Positions 26,468 through 34,403 of a stretch of DNA of 64,000 bases are shown piece after piece; position 1 is the first letter of the stretch, and each line of letters begins with the position of its first letter. The stretch is from assembly GCF_000429545.1 (NCBI RefSeq), contig NZ_AUCB01000013.1, positions 62,001 through 126,000 on the forward strand, in the 5' to 3' direction. The notes under the pieces are model-generated. The model saw only the letters and a program-made list of their open reading frames with translations. It had not been told where the DNA came from and searched no databases. The position numbers and the translations under genes are program-made. Source of the DNA: Arenibacter certesii DSM 19833. GTDB lineage: Bacteria; Bacteroidota; Bacteroidia; Flavobacteriales; Flavobacteriaceae.

Positions 26468-26635
26468 TTAGTTTTCATGTTTTATTGGTTTAGTAGATAA
26501 TTTTACCTGAGGCTTTTCCCCGTTATTTTCTTCAACTTTAATACTTAGCTGCTTATTTTCTTTTAAGAAATTAAGGGCCTTTTCATAGGAAATAGCCTTG
26601 TTGTCTAGAGAAAATTCAGCGCCAGGACTCAATAC
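26468..26635 (-). pseudogene. C-terminal remnant of an M56/BlaR1- or TonB-related protein
   Basis: The reverse strand is open for about 55 codons before a TGA and has no start codon of its own: LSPGAEFSLDNKAISYEKAL, then FLKENKQLSIKVEENNGEKP and a terminal KLSTKPIKHEN. The pattern (PGAEF-LD-K-ISY..AL) is like the C-terminal tails of flavobacterial M56-type signal transducers. The upstream part is missing, so this is a decayed gene fragment. The family call is tentative. Confidence 0.5.
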
Positions 26636-26726
26636 TCATTACCATGTAATTGTGATTTCGACTACGCTTAATCACCGACTGATGGTGTTTGTAATAGGAA
26701 GATATTGTATGTAGGTTCTATAGCAA

Positions 26727-26758
26727 AAAAAAATCCGCTCGAAAAGGAGCGGATTTTT
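26727..26758 (-). terminator. Terminator after the dipeptidase gene
   Basis: AAAATCCGCTC pairs with GAGCGGATTTT across a 6-nt loop with A-runs and T-runs on either side. It lies 6 bp from the dipeptidase stop codon. Confidence 0.85.
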
Positions 26759-26763
26759 AAAAT

Positions 26764-28155
26764 TTATTTTTTGGATAGTTCCGTAAAATATTTGTAGAAA
26801 TACGGGATGGTTTCTATTCCTTTAAGGTAGTTCCAAATGCCAAAGTGTTCGTTGGGCGAGTGTATGGCATCGCTGTCCAGGCCAAAGCCCATTAGGATGG
26901 TCTTGCTCTTGAGTTCTTTTTCAAACAGGGCTACAATAGGGATACTACCACCACTTCTTTGTGGAATTGGTGTTTTGCCAAAGGTTGTTTTATAGGCTTT
27001 TGAGGCTGCTTTGTACCCGTCATTATCAATTGGGGTGACATAACCTTGTCCACCGTGATGCGGCTTTACCTCTACAGTAACCCCTGCAGGGGCTAGCCTT
27101 TCGAAATGGGCTTTAAAAAGTCTGGTGATTTCTTCCCACTCTTGATGTGGTACCAAACGCATAGATATTTTTGCGTAAGCTGTACTAGCGATCACAGTTT
27201 TGGCACCCGCACCAATATAGCCTCCCCAAATACCATTAACGTCTAGAGTTGGACGTATGGAGTTGCGCTCATTGGTAGTATATCCTTTTTCCCCATATAC
27301 ATCTTTAATGTCTAGTGCCTTCTTATAATTCTCTAAATTAAAGGGTGCTTTTGCCATTTGGTTGCGCTCTTCTTGGGATAGCTCCTCTACCTTATCGTAA
27401 AATCCTGGGATGGTAATACGATTGTTCTCATCGTGCAAGGAAGCAATCATTTTAGTGAGTACATTAATAGGGTTGGCTACTGCACCACCATAAAGTCCGG
27501 AGTGCAGATCTCGGTTAGGACCGGTAACAGCTACTTCTACATAGCTAAGACCACGAAGTCCGGTAGTAATAGAAGGCACGTCCTTGGCAATCATTCCAGT
27601 ATCGGAAATTAGAATGATGTCATTGGCAAGTTTCTCCTTGTTATTGGCTACAAATTCGCCCAAGTTCTCACTTCCGACTTCCTCTTCTCCTTCAATCATG
27701 AACTTTACGTTGCACGGCAATTTGTCGTTTTTCACCATAAATTCCATGGCTTTAACGTGCATGTACATCTGCCCTTTGTCATCACAAGCTCCTCTGGCAA
27801 AGATGGCGCCTTCGGGATGGATATCGGTTTTTTTAATGACGGGTTCAAATGGAGGGGAGTCCCACAGGTCAATAGGATCTGCAGGTTGCACATCGTAATG
27901 GCCATAAACCAATACGGTAGGAAGTTTTGGATCTATTATTTTTTCTCCATAAACAATAGGGTATCCTTTAGTTTCACAAATCTCTACCGTGTCGCAACCC
28001 GCTTCTAAAAGAGCAGTTTTTACCGCATCGGCGGTATTTAATACATCTTGTGAAAAAGCAGGGTCTGCACTTACGGAAGGCATTTTTAGGAGTTCTATTA
28101 GTTCATTAATAAAACGGTCCTTGTTTTTGTTGAGGTACTCTGTTATTTGTTGCAT
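26764..28155 (-). CDS. M20-family dipeptidase
   Basis: A 463-residue zinc peptidase of the M20 family (carnosinase/PepV-like). Metal and catalytic motifs: VLVYGHYDVQPADP, ARGACDDKGQ and EGEEEVGSENL, with a dimerisation domain in the middle (about 190-345) and a late HSPNEHFGI. It probably hydrolyses dipeptides in the cytosol; no signal peptide is seen. Length is normal for the family. Confidence 0.92.
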   Translation of the reverse strand: MQQITEYLNKNKDRFINELIELLKMPSVSADPAFSQDVLNTADAVKTALLEAGCDTVEICETKGYPIVYGEKIIDPKLPTVLVYGHYDVQPADPIDLWDSPPFEPVIKKTDIHPEGAIFARGACDDKGQMYMHVKAMEFMVKNDKLPCNVKFMIEGEEEVGSENLGEFVANNKEKLANDIILISDTGMIAKDVPSITTGLRGLSYVEVAVTGPNRDLHSGLYGGAVANPINVLTKMIASLHDENNRITIPGFYDKVEELSQEERNQMAKAPFNLENYKKALDIKDVYGEKGYTTNERNSIRPTLDVNGIWGGYIGAGAKTVIASTAYAKISMRLVPHQEWEEITRLFKAHFERLAPAGVTVEVKPHHGGQGYVTPIDNDGYKAASKAYKTTFGKTPIPQRSGGSIPIVALFEKELKSKTILMGFGLDSDAIHSPNEHFGIWNYLKGIETIPYFYKYFTELSKK

Positions 28156-28233
28156 TTTAATTTTTGTATAAACGATAAAAATACAAAAAAGAAATTTTTA
28201 TTGCATAAGTATTTCAGAATTCAAAAATTGCTT

Positions 28234-28241
28234 TATATTTG
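28234..28241 (+). promoter_or_regulatory. -7 box (TATATTTG) of the tRNA-Leu promoter
   Basis: TATATTTG lies 26 bp upstream of the truncated tRNA copy and about 100 bp upstream of the intact tRNA-Leu. No closer promoter-like box was seen, so the broken copy is probably transcribed in front of the real one. Confidence 0.65.
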
Positions 28242-28266
28242 CATCCCGATAATAATCGGAACTAAT

Positions 28267-28306
28267 GCAGGCGTGGTGGAATTGGTAGACACGCTAGACT
28301 TAGGAT
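28267..28306 (+). pseudogene. Truncated tRNA-Leu(UAG) 5' half
   Basis: From GCAGGCGTGGTGGAATTGG onward this matches the first 40 nt of the intact tRNA-Leu 73 bp downstream with a few differences, through the anticodon loop CTTAGGA. It then diverges, so the 3' arm of the anticodon stem, the variable arm, the T arm and the acceptor 3' strand are missing. Its GCTAGA anticodon-stem arm differs from the GTCAGA of the intact gene. Confidence 0.8.
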
Positions 28307-28339
28307 TAAACCAAATAAAAAGTGTTAAAATATTAAAAT

Positions 28340-28421
28340 GCGGGCGTGGTGGAATTGGTAGACACGTCAGACTTAGGATCTGATGCCGCGAGGTGTGGGA
28401 GTTCGAGTCTCCCCGCCCGCA
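28340..28421 (+). tRNA. tRNA-Leu (anticodon UAG)
   Basis: GCGGGCG (28340-28346) pairs with CGCCCGC (28414-28420), with discriminator A at 28421. The anticodon stem TCAGA/TCTGA encloses the loop CTTAGGA with anticodon TAG. A long variable arm and GTTCGAGTC in the T arm are present, as expected of a class II tRNA. CCA is not encoded. It marks the likely integration site of the conjugative element to its right. Confidence 0.95.
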
Positions 28422-28422
28422 C

Positions 28423-28452
28423 AAAAGCCGAAGAGAAATCTTCGGCTTTTTT
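28423..28452 (+). terminator. Terminator of tRNA-Leu
   Basis: AAAAGCCGAAGA pairs with TCTTCGGCTTTT around GAAA, with trailing T residues. Confidence 0.9.
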
Positions 28453-28775
28453 CATTTGAAAATAGTGGCTAAAAATAGGACAGGTACAACATAGGTACAA
28501 CATTTTGCTTTTTTTTGGTGCTAATATAAAATGATATGCTTTTTAATTGTTTGACATTAAGTGCTATGAAAAACTCTTTATTTCAATAAAGTCTAGCGTT
28601 TTTTTATCATTCTATTCAAAAAACATTCTCTTTCAGTTACTTTACTCTTGTCCCAAAAAAAGCATAAATATGGGACAAATTCTTGTATTTAAACATCTAC
28701 ACTCTTCAACGAATAAAAGTTAGAATTGATCCTACTTTAGGATGAAGTTTATTGTCATACAATATTACCGCAAGT

Positions 28776-28922
28776 TAAACTCGTAAAATACTTCCATCAA
28801 AAGACTACGGCATAAAGCCAACGCTTCTTCCACTACTCATTTATTCCGTTTCCTTTTGAGCCAAGATTTTATCTTCCGTTTGGTTTCTGCTCAAATATTG
28901 TTTAATCAAAAATTTGAGTATT
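28776..28922 (+). repeat. Leader repeat, copy A (upstream of parB)
   Basis: About 147 bp in front of the parB start closely match the 145 bp in front of the small gene at 30972. Conserved islands include CATCAAAAGACTACGGCATA, TTTATTCCGTTTCCTTTTGA and GCTCAAATATTGTTTAATCA. Within it TTTGAGC (28855-28861) and GCTCAAA (28889-28895) form an inverted repeat kept in both copies. Confidence 0.9.
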
Positions 28923-30710
28923 ATGACAACAAAAGCGAGTACCACAAAAAAGCGCAGTCGAACAAAAGTAGCTGCCAAAAAAGAAGTGAACGGAAAAAAA
29001 GTCCAGGCACTTAAAATTGAGAATCTGCCTATTGCAAAAGTCAAACCCGACCCGATGCAACCCAGAAAAACGTTTGATGAAAAGTTGCTAGAACAGCTTT
29101 CAGAAAGTATTGAGAAGCACGGCGTACTACAACCTATTACGGTAAGGAAATCCAAAAAAGATTATATCATCGTAATGGGCGAGCGTAGGTATCGTGCCAG
29201 TAAGTTAGCTGGCAAGAAAACGATACCCTGTATTGTAAGAACGTATAAGGACGATGATGTTCTGGAAATTCAAATCATTGAAAATCTACAAAGACAGGAT
29301 GTTGAACCTACCGAAGAGGCCGAAGCAATTGCCTTTCTGAGTGAAAAGTATGCACCTGCTGAAATTGCAAAGCGATTGGGCAGAACAGACAACTTTATAA
29401 GACAACGCCTAAAGTTAGCAGGATTGATAGAGGGCTTTAAGCACTTTGTACGAAATGGCGAAATGACCATATCCTTGGGCGTAGGTGTAGCGCTCTTTGA
29501 ACCAGAAGAACAGCAGATGATGTTGGAAACTATGGGCGAGGATTTTAATGCACATCAGATAAACAGGATGATTAAAGACCAGACCTACGATTTGGAAAAA
29601 GCATCCTTTGATGTAGCCGATAAAAAATTGGTCCCAAAAGCAGGGTCTTGTGTAGAATGTCCTTTCAATGCTGCAAATCAAGGTAATCTGTTCGGCGAAG
29701 GAAAAATGGTCTGTACAAAATCAGCCTGTTTTGAAACTAAGAAAAGTAAATCGTTCTTAAACCTGATTAAGAAATCAAAAAAAGAGAACATCCTGCTAAT
29801 TCCTGAGATACGACAGTATTGGGCAGATGACGAAAACAATCAGCTCATAATATCACAATTGGAAAAGAATGGATTGAAAGTCTATTTACTGGACGATGTT
29901 GAAATCTTAGAAAATCCGATTGAGCCAACAATCGAGGGTATCAAGATAGAATATCAGCATTACGATTATTCTGAAGATGAATTAAAGACAGAATTGGATG
30001 AAGCAATGCATAATTATAAAGAAGCATTGGAAAAATTCAATTCAGCAAAAGAAGATGGATTTGTAGATGGTGTTATTTTCCATCCTGAAACGTACAGGAA
30101 CAAAGAGGTCTTTGTAACGATTATTGAAAAATCAAAGAACGATTCTACGGAATATTCGGCACCATTGGCCAACAGGAAAATGGCAGATTGTACGCCTGAA
30201 GAACAAATCGTTAAAATCAACGAAAGAGAAATCCGTAAGAAGCAAATAGAGAACAACAAGCAGTTTGAAGAAGTTGTGCAGATGATTCGTGAAACGAAAT
30301 ATATCGATACGAAGAAGACACTTTCAACGGATGAAATGTCGGCATTCTCGATATCGCTCTTTGAAAATAATGTGGACTATATGAGCCAACAAAAGTATTT
30401 CTCAAAGTTCTTGGGCGACACTTCAAAGATGACCAAAGTTGAAATGGTCGATAATTTCAAGAAGAAGTTCAAAAAGGAAATCTTTCACAAGTTGATACGC
30501 TATATGCTAACAAAGCAAGTGCATTTTGGCGAAAGCAATCACGTCAATAATCTGACAAACATTTCATTTTACAACGCAATGCAAGGATATTACAAATCCA
30601 AGATTGCCGGCATAGAAAAAGAATATGCCGAAAAGAGAGACAAGCGTGAAGCACGTTTGAAAGAGCGTATCACAGTTCTTGAAAAGCAAATTAAGGAACT
30701 CAACGATTAG
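28923..30710 (+). CDS. parB: ParB/RepB/Spo0J-family protein of the ICE
   Basis: A protein of about 595 residues with a basic tail, the ParB N-terminal nuclease-like domain (about 35-125, with QPITVRKSK and VMGERRYRASK) and the central HTH (about 130-190, AEIAKRLGRTDNFIRQRLKL). A cysteine cluster near residue 245 (CVECPFNAA..CTKSACFE) could bind a metal. The C-terminal half is long and charged, ending in a coiled coil. The start is ATG 28923, not the upstream TTG 28914, because the duplicated leader aligns its ATG at the same place as copy B. No parA partner is near. The role could be element maintenance or gene regulation. Confidence 0.88.
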   Translation: MTTKASTTKKRSRTKVAAKKEVNGKKVQALKIENLPIAKVKPDPMQPRKTFDEKLLEQLSESIEKHGVLQPITVRKSKKDYIIVMGERRYRASKLAGKKTIPCIVRTYKDDDVLEIQIIENLQRQDVEPTEEAEAIAFLSEKYAPAEIAKRLGRTDNFIRQRLKLAGLIEGFKHFVRNGEMTISLGVGVALFEPEEQQMMLETMGEDFNAHQINRMIKDQTYDLEKASFDVADKKLVPKAGSCVECPFNAANQGNLFGEGKMVCTKSACFETKKSKSFLNLIKKSKKENILLIPEIRQYWADDENNQLIISQLEKNGLKVYLLDDVEILENPIEPTIEGIKIEYQHYDYSEDELKTELDEAMHNYKEALEKFNSAKEDGFVDGVIFHPETYRNKEVFVTIIEKSKNDSTEYSAPLANRKMADCTPEEQIVKINEREIRKKQIENNKQFEEVVQMIRETKYIDTKKTLSTDEMSAFSISLFENNVDYMSQQKYFSKFLGDTSKMTKVEMVDNFKKKFKKEIFHKLIRYMLTKQVHFGESNHVNNLTNISFYNAMQGYYKSKIAGIEKEYAEKRDKREARLKERITVLEKQIKELND

Positions 30711-30726
30711 CTTTTGTTGTTTGAAG

Positions 30727-30752
30727 AAGGGTCGGCATTCGTGCTGGCCCTT
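30727..30752 (+). terminator. Terminator after parB
   Basis: AAGGGTCGGCA pairs with TGCTGGCCCTT (two G-U pairs) around TTCG, followed by five T. Confidence 0.85.
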
Positions 30753-30826
30753 TTTCTTTTTTATGATAGTGTTTTAAAAGATGGGTTGATAAGGAAGGGG
30801 TTATCAATCAATAGTTAGCGCAAAGG

Positions 30827-30971
30827 TAAACTCGTAAAATACACCCATCAAAAGACTACGGCATAAAGCCAACGCAACATCCTACGCTTATTTATTCCGT
30901 TTCCTTTTGAGCTGAGATTTTAGCTTCCGTTTGAGTACTGCTCAAATATTGTTTAATCAAAATATATCATT
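30827..30971 (+). repeat. Leader repeat, copy B (upstream of DUF932 operon)
   Basis: Second copy of the parB leader, aligned over its whole length up to the ATG. It conserves the GGCATAAAGCC hairpin, the TTCCGTTT pair and the TTTGAGC/GCTCAAA inverted repeat. Differences are scattered, so this is an old duplication under constraint rather than a recent copy. Confidence 0.9.
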
Positions 30972-31133
30972 ATGAAACGAGTATCTGAAAAACCTAAAAT
31001 TTCGCTACAAGAAGCTGAAAAGCATTATCAATCGAGTAGTGAAAATTATGACATTGATAGTGGGGAAAGCCATTTCGCTTACTACAGGGATAAGCATCCC
31101 AACTATTACCGAGTATTATCACAAAATGTTTAA
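30972..31133 (+). CDS. Small protein of 53 residues upstream of DUF932 gene
   Basis: ATG at 30972 directly after the conserved leader opens MKRVSEKPKISLQEAEKHYQ and ends HPNYYRVLSQNV. The stop codon overlaps the ATG of the DUF932 gene (ATGTTTAA), which indicates translational coupling. No domain is recognised; it is charged and mainly helical. It is credited because its start sits at the same point as the parB start in the duplicated leader. Confidence 0.65.
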   Translation: MKRVSEKPKISLQEAEKHYQSSSENYDIDSGESHFAYYRDKHPNYYRVLSQNV

Positions 31134-31986
31134 TCTAAATTCAAAAGCTATGTATTTACAAAATTTGCAACAGGATGAAATCTTTGTTCCATCAGAAATG
31201 AAATCCTTAAAAAGTCTGACACAGATGGAATCCCGAAGAGGACTTGAAAATGCCATTATCTCAAATGGCAAAATCGTCAACGTGGTATCGAACAGCTATG
31301 GCCACATTCCGAACCAACTGTTCTTCAAGAAAGCTGAAGAAATGCTGACCGATGCACAGCTGAACTTTCACAAACGCACCATCAACAAAAATGACAGGTC
31401 GTTCATTACCGACTTTATCATCGACGACAAAAGCCAGTTTACCGTCAAGAACGATAAGGACTTGATATTACCGATGCTTCGGTTCAAAAACTCGTATGAC
31501 GGAAGTGAAAAAACTTCTGGACACTTCGGGTTTTATAGAGAAGTATGTTCAAACGGACTACACGTTTCTCAGGCAGAAATCGAGTTTTCCATCAAACATA
31601 GTAAGAACAATACGCACCTTATTATGCCAAGGTTGAACAATCTATTCGATAAATTTCTGGACAATGAATTCTACACCATTACAAAGAAATTAGACAAGAT
31701 GAAAGAATTTAAAATCATCGATACACAGGAATTTGTGAAAGCGATTCTTGACAGGACGAAACTGTTCCGGTATGAATGTAGCGACAAGAACAGCGACCCG
31801 TCGAAAAAATCTCGTGAGGTCATCGAAATCTTAAACTATGAAGCTTTGTTGCTCAATGAAGAACCAAATCTTTGGTTAGGTTACAATGCGTTTAATTCAG
31901 TACTTCATAATGTCTTAAAGAAAAGCTTTGGCCAACAAGAACGATTGGATAAAAAGCTGTTTAATGAAGTCTATGCTATGGCATAA
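31126..31986 (+). CDS. DUF932-domain protein
   Basis: A protein of about 286 residues from ATG 31126 (MFNLNSKAMYLQN); the frame can be extended upstream but would run through the coding region of the small protein. DUF932 proteins are common on plasmids, phages and ICEs. Typical stretches are NVVSNSYGHIPNQLFFKKAE, then LILPMLRFKNSYDGSEKTSG and HFGFYREVCSNGLHV. No activity is established. It overlaps the 53-residue gene and so belongs to the leader-B operon. Confidence 0.85.
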   Translation: MFNLNSKAMYLQNLQQDEIFVPSEMKSLKSLTQMESRRGLENAIISNGKIVNVVSNSYGHIPNQLFFKKAEEMLTDAQLNFHKRTINKNDRSFITDFIIDDKSQFTVKNDKDLILPMLRFKNSYDGSEKTSGHFGFYREVCSNGLHVSQAEIEFSIKHSKNNTHLIMPRLNNLFDKFLDNEFYTITKKLDKMKEFKIIDTQEFVKAILDRTKLFRYECSDKNSDPSKKSREVIEILNYEALLLNEEPNLWLGYNAFNSVLHNVLKKSFGQQERLDKKLFNEVYAMA

Positions 31987-32959
31987 AGCCAAAAGGTTCA
32001 TCCAGTACCTTAAACTGGATTTTTTTGTGCTTGCTATTTATAGGTTTAAAAGCAATACCGTTCAGCACATTCCCCTACATTTCGCGAAAAGCTTCATTCC
32101 GGGAAAAGCGCTTTCCTATAATAATCTTGGACACAACTTCAAAGCTTCCGTTTTCCATTCCACTTGCCCGTTCATTCCCGAGAAAAGTCGGGAAGCGGTC
32201 AAACTGCATTCCAACCTACACCTTCAAAGTCAAGTCCGCTTTAAATCCTGCATAATGAGAATAAATAATTTTCTTAATCCGTTCAGCACATTCCCCTGCA
32301 TTTCGCGAAAAGCTACATTTCGTGAAAAGAGCTTCATTACAAAGGTCTTGGACACAATCCCCAATTTTAGCTTTCCATTCCGCTAACCCTTCCCGCTATG
32401 CTGGGAAGGAACACTTCATTCCTTTGCCAAAATTGAGAATTAAGTCCGTTTTTCATCGGAAAGTCATCCCTTCGGTTTTCTTAACAGGATTTTCGGCGCG
32501 GTCTTCTTGAGCCCTCAATCGAAAATCCTTAAAAACCGAACCGCTGCCTTACACATTTTAAGGGGTTTATAATGGATAAAGCCTTTGTTGTTTTTCGGGG
32601 CGTCGAAAAACAGGCACGACATAACCAATTCTAATATAAACACAGCTGCTTATCTCGCTTAACTGTCGGTACGCTCAAACGCAACTGCGTTTAAAAGAAT
32701 TGCTAATGCCCTTATGGAACTTGTCAAGACTATACAAGTTTTAGTGAAAAATAAGGTTTCTACTTCCTTGAAAATCTAAGGATTTTACTACGTCGCAAAC
32801 ACACCTGATTTTGCCCGAAAAGTCTTGACAAAACCCACTCTATCCATTGTGCAGTGCACAGAAGAAAAGAACAAACACCCCTTAAAATTTAATTCAGTTT
32901 AAAACAAATAGGGGAAATATAAACCAGTCTGATACAAAGCAGACACAAATCTTTTTATT
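31987..32959. other. Long non-coding tract with direct repeats and hairpins
   Basis: No believable gene is seen in 973 bp; short ORFs (up to about 150 codons) show no domain. A 35-bp segment beginning CCGTTCAGCACATTCCCCT occurs at 32058-32092 and 32279-32313, each containing TTTCGCGAAA, and similarity continues weakly downstream (CTTGGACACAA). Hairpins: TTCCC/GGGAA near 32388-32406, AAACGCA/TGCGTTT at 32677-32692, and palindrome TGTGCAGTGCACA at 32848-32860. It is more GC-rich than the surrounding DNA and may hold RNA genes or a replication or transfer site. Confidence 0.6.
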
Positions 32960-33304
32960 ATGAGTACTATTAAAAATCACGTTCAGTTAATTGGAAACGT
33001 TGGACAAGAGCCAACCATTACGAACCTTGAAAGCGGAAAGAAAGTAGCCCGTTTTTCATTAGCAACAAATGAGTATTACAAGGACAAAGAAGGCAACAAG
33101 CAAACGGACACGAATTGGCATACCGTAGTAGCTTGGGGCAAAACTGCCGAAATTGTAGAGAAGTATGTTGTTAAAGGCAAAGAAGTTGGAATATCGGGAA
33201 AACTTAAAACCCGAAGTTATACAAATGATGATAACGAACAACGCTATGTTACGGAAGTTGTAGCCGATGAAATTCTATTACTTGGAAGCAAAGACGACAA
33301 GTAA
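32960..33304 (+). CDS. ssb: Single-stranded DNA-binding protein
   Basis: A 114-residue OB-fold protein: NHVQLIGNVGQEP, ARFSLATNEYYKDKEG and NWHTVVAWGKTAEIVEKYV are standard SSB stretches. It has only a minimal tail (LLLGSKDDK), without the long acidic DDxPF end of chromosomal SSB, as is usual for mobile-element versions. It probably protects transferred or replicating single strands of the ICE. It is followed by its own terminator. Confidence 0.93.
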   Translation: MSTIKNHVQLIGNVGQEPTITNLESGKKVARFSLATNEYYKDKEGNKQTDTNWHTVVAWGKTAEIVEKYVVKGKEVGISGKLKTRSYTNDDNEQRYVTEVVADEILLLGSKDDK

Positions 33305-33315
33305 ATCTTAAAATG

Positions 33316-33351
33316 AAAGAGGGCGTAACCGTCGAAAGATGCGCCCTCTTT
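33316..33351 (+). terminator. Terminator after ssb
   Basis: AAAGAGGGCG pairs with CGCCCTCTTT across a 16-nt loop, with following T residues. Confidence 0.85.
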
Positions 33352-33381
33352 TTCATTATTAACTAATAAAATGTAATAACA

Positions 33382-33762
33382 ATGAAAGCACAAGTTAACG
33401 AAATTAAAGAGCAATTACAATATTTTAATGGAACTGAAATGTTCTACTCTTTACCATTATTGAAAACCCGTTTTACAGATGGACTAAAATATTTATCAGA
33501 AGTTGCTGAATGTTTTTGGCTTATTACGGACACGTCCGTAATTGCAAAAAGTCTGATGAGCCGAAGTGAATTTATTACCATTGACTTCAAAAGATTGCCC
33601 GAAGAAAAACAAGATTATTCTGGTTATGAAGCTGAAATAATTTACAGCGATGGCAATGATAATATTTTAGAAAAACACGGCTATCGGGTTACCGATTTCC
33701 CACTTGATGAACTTCGGTTATTTTTTGTAAATGGCACGCTGATGTTGCCAAGCGAATACTAA
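33382..33762 (+). CDS. DUF6876-type protein
   Basis: A 126-residue soluble protein with the recognisable opening EQLQYFNGTEMFYSLPLLKT, then FTDGLKYLSEVAECFWLITD, and a terminal FVNGTLMLPSEY. I assign DUF6876 from memory of similar ICE proteins. No function is known. It is typical cargo of the ssb-mob interval of Bacteroidetes elements. Confidence 0.75.
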   Translation: MKAQVNEIKEQLQYFNGTEMFYSLPLLKTRFTDGLKYLSEVAECFWLITDTSVIAKSLMSRSEFITIDFKRLPEEKQDYSGYEAEIIYSDGNDNILEKHGYRVTDFPLDELRLFFVNGTLMLPSEY

Positions 33763-33774
33763 AAATCGGAAGTT

Positions 33775-33972
33775 ATGATATATCTAAATTTTACCGATTT
33801 GAACGAGGAAACACAAGAGCGATTAATTGCCAGTTCCAAAGAAGATGTAAAGGAAAAATATGGCAAGGATATTATGAATTATGCAACCAAGCATAATACC
33901 AGTTTGGACAAGATGCTTGACGAAGAAGCACTACGGAATTTGTATTCGTATAAATACATTTTCAACATATAG
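33775..33972 (+). CDS. Small acidic/helical protein, unknown
   Basis: A 65-residue protein, MIYLNFTDLNEETQERLIAS onward, predicted mostly helical and charged. It starts 12 bp after the DUF6876 gene and ends 14 bp before a perfect terminator, so it is the last gene of that small operon. No domain is recognised. Confidence 0.65.
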   Translation: MIYLNFTDLNEETQERLIASSKEDVKEKYGKDIMNYATKHNTSLDKMLDEEALRNLYSYKYIFNI

Positions 33973-33985
33973 TTTTTGAAATTAA

Positions 33986-34021
33986 AAGAAAGCACCTCTA
34001 AAATTTTAGAGGTGCTTTCTT
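33986..34021. terminator. Perfect 36-bp palindromic terminator
   Basis: AAGAAAGCACCTCTAAAA is followed immediately by its exact reverse complement. The GC stem with A and T flanks works in both directions. Confidence 0.85.
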
Positions 34022-34209
34022 ATGCAATTAATTTTGAAGTCAATAAAAAAACGTATCTTTATATCGCTGGAAATACAGCACACAAATTAAAGTAAGGTTA
34101 TCCATTTTTTACTTTCGCCGATAACCGTACACATCGGAAAATAACATATCGGAAAATCATTTTCCCTGAAAATGGCAATCGGCTTTTTAGCTGGATTGTA
34201 TGGATTTTT

Positions 34210-34393
34210 GTCACGCTTGGGCGTGACGAAAAGGAATAGCAAGAGGGTAACACGCTGCGCGATGTTTCGGATTCCTTTTTGTTTTCAAATAGCTGATTAT
34301 CAGTGATTTGAATATATTTTAATTTCCTGACAATCAGCAATTTGCGACAAACGGGCTGTAAACGCCCATTTTTAGGGAAGATTTTGCGACAAA
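34210..34393 (+). other. Candidate origin of transfer (oriT)
   Basis: The gene-free interval upstream of the mobilisation genes is rich in symmetry. A perfect hairpin GTCACGC-TTGG-GCGTGAC lies at 34210-34227. AAAAGGAAT (34229-34237) pairs with ATTCCTTTT (34271-34279) around the GC-rich ACACGCTGCGCGATG. TTTGCGACAAA occurs twice as a direct repeat (34341-34351 and 34383-34393, 42 bp apart), the second 11 bp before the start of the accessory mobilisation gene. Position and structure fit an oriT with accessory-protein sites; the nick site is not identified. Confidence 0.55.
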
Positions 34394-34403
34394 TCGGCGA
34401 AAT

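Noticed and set aside
28453-28922. Integrase gene next to the tRNA-Leu
   Set aside because: No ORF with a tyrosine-recombinase R-H-R-Y pattern exists between the tRNA and parB; it is probably at the other end of the element.
31977-31995. GGCATAAAGCC at the DUF932 stop codon as a third leader copy
   Set aside because: Only about 12 bp match the leaders; coincidence cannot be excluded and no other part of the leader follows.
31928-32510. Overlapping plus-strand ORFs of 60-150 residues after the DUF932 gene
   Set aside because: Unusual composition, mutually overlapping frames and internal DNA repeats indicate non-coding sequence.
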